NCBI GenBank assembly: GCA_036877525.1
Contig: JAZGTH010000007.1
Span: 11,892,001-11,956,000, forward strand
Reading direction: 5' to 3'
DNA length: 64,000 nucleotides
Origin: Chromobotia macracanthus
Lineage: Eukaryota > Chordata > Actinopteri > Cypriniformes > Botiidae
The notes below the pieces were generated by a model. It saw only the letters and a list, made by a program, of their open reading frames with translations. It did no database searches and was not told where the DNA came from. This document shows positions 60,462 through 64,000 of the stretch, piece after piece. The translations under genes were made by a program, and so were the position numbers. Each line of letters opens with the position of its first letter. The first letter of the stretch is position 1.

Positions 60462-63400
60462 GTTCCCTTTCGATGCTGCGTCAGCTTGACACTATGGGAA
60501 ACGCGCTTCAGGCACCCGAGTCTGAACTGTGTAAAATCAAGCCTATTTATAGGCAGGTGAAGGTCATGTGATATAGCATTGTGTGCCACAAATCCTTTAA
60601 AAGGTGCCGACAAAACACGTCATCAGCTTCTTGTCTTCAGGAAGCCCGTTTGTCTGCACATTAGTCAGGTCTGAGTGTGAGGGAAAAACGAAGATATGCG
60701 CGCTAGGAAGCAGCTAGGAGTTTTAATAAGTGTGTGCCATGCCACCCTTTCCATGCTACATCACAGAGGGTGACACACAATATGTGTTTATTTTGTTTGC
60801 GTGTGAAATCAGCTCTTGAGAGAGCTGACTCAATCACTTTCACTAAATATGCTCCACTCCCGCCTCGCTCTCTTTAATTCAGATGGGAGCCAGGCAACTG
60901 CACTTCTCCTGAGGCAGAGCGGAGGCTGCACTCATGGGGTTCACAGCATGATTTGGCAGAGGAGCAGCATGAGATGGGCTCCGCCTTTTCTCGTGCGCTT
61001 TCCGCCGAAATAAACAAGCACACGCTGACCATGTGCAAATGTAATATAGGTACATATATACAATACCCATATATGAACCCCATTAGAAATTGGAACAATT
61101 CCCTATATTGACATATAAAGCTATACTTTACTATAGTTTATACTTTACTATACTGACTTATATTATTATATTAGTCATACCAGGCTGACGTGCCTAAGGA
61201 CCTGAACTAAGGTGGGGGATTAGAACTGGATGCAGTTTAAGAAGCTCCTCCCTTGCCAAGGCCAGGTAGCTGCAGCATCAGGTGGTCCATCCACTTCTTC
61301 TTCTTTTAAGTCTTCTGTCTACTGGCAGCAGCAGAAGACCAGTGGTTGGGCAGCACACGCAGGCCTCGCAGCCAAAGAGGAAGTTTGATCTGAGGATCAC
61401 ACTTTTCTCAAAGGCTGCAAAGAACACCTGACGTCAGCAGTACTATACTATATCTGTCCCAACTTCTCTCTTTCATGTACAGATACCTCCTGCCAATTCT
61501 CTAAATGAGGAGACTGGGCAGGTAGAGAGAATGATAGAGGATGAAGATTTTCTGGCCGCGTGGAAACTTCTGCCCAGTTTATCCGCTGTTGGCTACAACA
61601 GACAGAGGGTACAGAATTCAGTTTGCCTCCCGTCCTCCCGTAGCGTCTTGCAGACTATAGTATACAATATATAATTAGGGGAGCAGCACCTAGTGTTGGC
61701 CAAAGAGCTTAAGACTCTATTGGAAAACGTGGCTATAGAACGCATTCCCCCTCACATGAAGGATCTGGGATACAGCCAATGTTTTTTAGTTCTCAAGAAG
61801 GATGGGGCTGCGTTCAATTCTAGATTTGCATCACTTGAATCAATCTCTGACGAGATAAAGATTTAAAATATTAACGCCCAAGCAGATCTTGTCAAATTTG
61901 GTCATATTTAATCAAATACTGCATATGAGACTGTTTCAGTTCTGGCTAAGGAAAAATGTTTTTATCCCAAAATCCATCTGTTAGGATGGTAAGGGTTACA
62001 CGCCAAGGACTTCGTACCCTTTCTATGTGGCTCAGACCCTGGTTTCTCACTTTGGGTCCTACTCTTGGCTAAGAAAAAATGAGTTTCACCCCAAAATCCA
62101 TCCGCTAGGATGGTAAGAGTTATGTGCTGAGGGCTTTGTACCCTTTCGGTGTGGCTCAGTCACGGGTTTCTCACTTTGGGTCCCATTCTAGGAGCGCTAT
62201 GCCATTGCAGGATCCTTACAACGGAGTCTCCCTCACAGGCTGGGGTGCGGTTCTCGATGGCCACCGAGTTCATCAGTGGGAGGACCCTTATATCTCCTGG
62301 CACATAAACTGTCTGGAAATGAGGGTGGTGTTTCTGGCGTTGAAACACTTCTTCCCACATCTCAAGGGCCAACATGTCCTAGTACATACGGACAACACCA
62401 TAGTGATCTCATACCTGAATCACCAAGGAGGACTGCATTCGCACCCCCTGTTCAGGCTGGCACAGCAGAGTGATGTATATCCCAGGGCATACAAATCTGT
62501 GAGCAGATATCCTGTTGAGGCAGGGGCTGAGGCCCAGGGAATGGAGGCTCCATCCACAAGTGGTGGAGTCCATTTGGCAGAGGTGGATTTGTTTGCCTCA
62601 GAGTAGTCGATACACTCCCCTCACTCATCCAGCTCCCTTGGGAGAGTTGCATGAGCCATGGTACAGATGTGGCTGAGGTTAAGTCTCTATGCATTTCCCC
62701 CGATAGCCTTGCTTCTGGGAGTCCTAGCCAGGGTCCGCCAGGACTGAGTTTAGCTGCTTTTAGTAGCACCATTCTGGCCGACCCGGGTCTGGTTCTCAGA
62801 CATAATGTCCCTCCTGGACGGGACACCTTGTGGGCTCTCAGTCTGGAGGGACCTCCTATCCCAGGCTCGGCAGTCAATCTTTCATCCCCGGCCAGAGATC
62901 TGGAAACTGTGGGTCTGGCCCCTGATGGGAGCCATCTCATAAATTCTGGTATCTCAACTGAGGTTGTAGAGACCATTCTGAGTTCCAGAGCCCCATCTAC
63001 TAGGACACCATATGCCCTGAATGGCAGCTCTTTGTGTCATGCTGTGAGCGACACCACATTGACCTGGTTCGCTGCCCTGTTGGTTTAGTGCTGGAGTTCC
63101 TTCAAGAGTGCCTCTCTGCAGGGTTGGCTCCCACCACTCTGAAGGTTTATGTGGCCGTCGTGTCTGCTAGCCACAAACCTGTCGATGAAGGTCCCTTCTT
63201 GGGACCTTACCATCTAATATCTTTGCTCTATTGGAACAACACTCTCTGAAGGTGGATCTTGTTTTCAAAAGAGTAGGACAGGCTTTATCTTAATCCTGCC
63301 TCTCATTGCCCCGGCTTTGTTAAAGCCATTTTGTACCCTAGACCAGATTATATTACCTAGGGTGCCCACTGCGGCTGGTCACCTGGTGGTACTTCAAGCC

Positions 63401-63757
63401 TTCTGTCCTCCGTCCTCGCCGGAGCAGGAAAGGCTTCATTTGTTGTGTCAAGTTTGAGCTTTGAGGATCTATGTCCACCGCCCAGGCAATGGCGTAAGAC
63501 CTCTCAGCTCTTAGTCTGTTTTGGTGGCCGCAACTGAGGTAATGCTGTTACAAAACAGCGCCTATCTCACTGCATCACAGATGCTATTACCCTGGCCTAT
63601 GAGGCCTGTGACCTTGTGTCACCTTTGGACATTAGAGCCAATTCTACCAGGGGTGTAGCATCATCTAAGGCTCTGTCTAGGGCAGCAGACTCAGACGCAC
63701 CTGAAGCGCATTCCCTATAGTGTCAAACTGACGCAAAATTCCCCATCTCAGGGAACA
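60462..63757 (+). mobile_element. DIRS-like tyrosine-recombinase retrotransposon, degraded
   Basis: Inverted terminal repeats: 60462-60534 (GTTCCCTTTCGATGCTGCGT, CACTATGGGAAACGCGCTTC) and 63685-63757 (complement). Inside, in order: gag-like remnant (60840-61010), reverse transcriptase N-terminus (about 61690-61850, LAKELKTLLENVAIERIP), RNase H (about 62220-62470, LTGWGAVLDGHRVHQW and VHTDNTIVISYLNHQGGL), and tyrosine recombinase (about 62890-63720, LEFLQECLSAGLAPTTLKVY and STRGVASSKAL). The recombinase motif reads RANSTRG where the usual family form is H-x-x-R, so a key histidine appears lost; most of the reverse transcriptase is deleted. Located in acvr1c intron 5. Confidence 0.8.
61946..62190 (+). 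repeat. internal tandem duplication in the DIRS-like element
   Basis: Two adjacent units of about 122 nt (61946-62066 and 62068-62190) share CCCAAAATCCATC-G-TAGGA, TTTCTCACTTTGGGTCC and the intervening order. Confidence 0.85.
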
Positions 63758-64000
63758 GGGTTACATACGTAACTTGAGATGCATTTTGCCATCTAATTTC
63801 TTGATGTGTTACTCAAAAACCATTTAATTTATCAAAAAGATGATGCACACAAAATGTTGTGCAAATCAGATGTATGACCTAGGAGGAAATTGAGAAAAAA
63901 AAGTAGGTTTTTTAAAAGAACTCAAAATGGCAGACAGGAAGTACAGTCGCTTATGACAAATTTGGTATTGTAGCACTCGACATAAGCCAGGGAACCTAAA
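63758..64000. other. acvr1c: acvr1c intron 5, window end
   Basis: Non-coding; the next acvr1c exon is not reached. Confidence 0.5.

Noticed and set aside
60035..64000. Remaining acvr1c kinase exons inside the window
   Set aside because: No frame with HRDLKSKN, MAPE or the C-lobe motifs was found; the frames here are DIRS-derived.

Overview
This is a vertebrate genomic window, almost certainly from a teleost fish. Short phase-1 coding exons sit in long AT-rich introns full of fish-type repeats: Tc1/mariner and hAT-like DNA transposons, non-LTR retrotransposons, a DIRS-like element, tRNA-derived SINEs and (CA), (TA) and (CT) microsatellites. The mix resembles otophysan fish (cyprinid, characin, catfish), but I cannot name the species. 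No bacterial, CRISPR or viral genes are present.

Two genes lie head-to-tail on the + strand, both TGF-beta superfamily type I receptor serine/threonine kinases. Gene 1 (coding 14276-32918, 11 coding exons, 677 codons) is an ACVR1/ALK2-type BMP/activin receptor. Gene 2 (starts 36019, five exons found up to 60034, continues beyond the window) is ACVR1C/ALK7. About 3.1 kb separates them. ACVR1 and ACVR1C are also neighbours in the same order in human (2q24), so this is an old receptor pair.

The main discovery is in gene 1. Type I receptors normally carry one small cysteine-rich ectodomain. Here three consecutive exons (16699-16959, 17908-18156, 19582-19845) each encode a complete ten-cysteine ectodomain, all open, all with good splice sites and all phase 1-1, ahead of a single transmembrane/GS/kinase module. 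The spliced frame closes exactly, and the kinase is intact and ALK2-like. The membrane-proximal copy is the canonical ACVR1 ectodomain; the two outer copies have diverged and have different loop lengths. Because the exons are symmetric, splicing could in principle give one-, two- or three-ectodomain receptors.

Layout: 1-14268 upstream flank with two candidate 5' non-coding exons (ending 2859; 9028-9174) and a Tc1 relic containing perfect-looking palindromes; 14269-33650 acvr1-like gene with hAT-like, Tc1-like and SINE insertions; 33650-36018 short intergenic gap; 36019-64000 acvr1c, whose introns hold LINE copies (38.7-40.4, 41.4-43.6, 48.7-49.5, 52.1-52.7, 53.4-53.6, 54.9-55.1 kb), a Ty3/gypsy relic, SINEs and DIRS-like elements (57.7-59.2 and 60.46-63.76 kb). 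The two receptors are expected to act with type II receptors at the plasma membrane: the ALK2-type kinase towards SMAD1/5/9 and the ALK7-type kinase towards SMAD2/3. Their L45 loops support that split.
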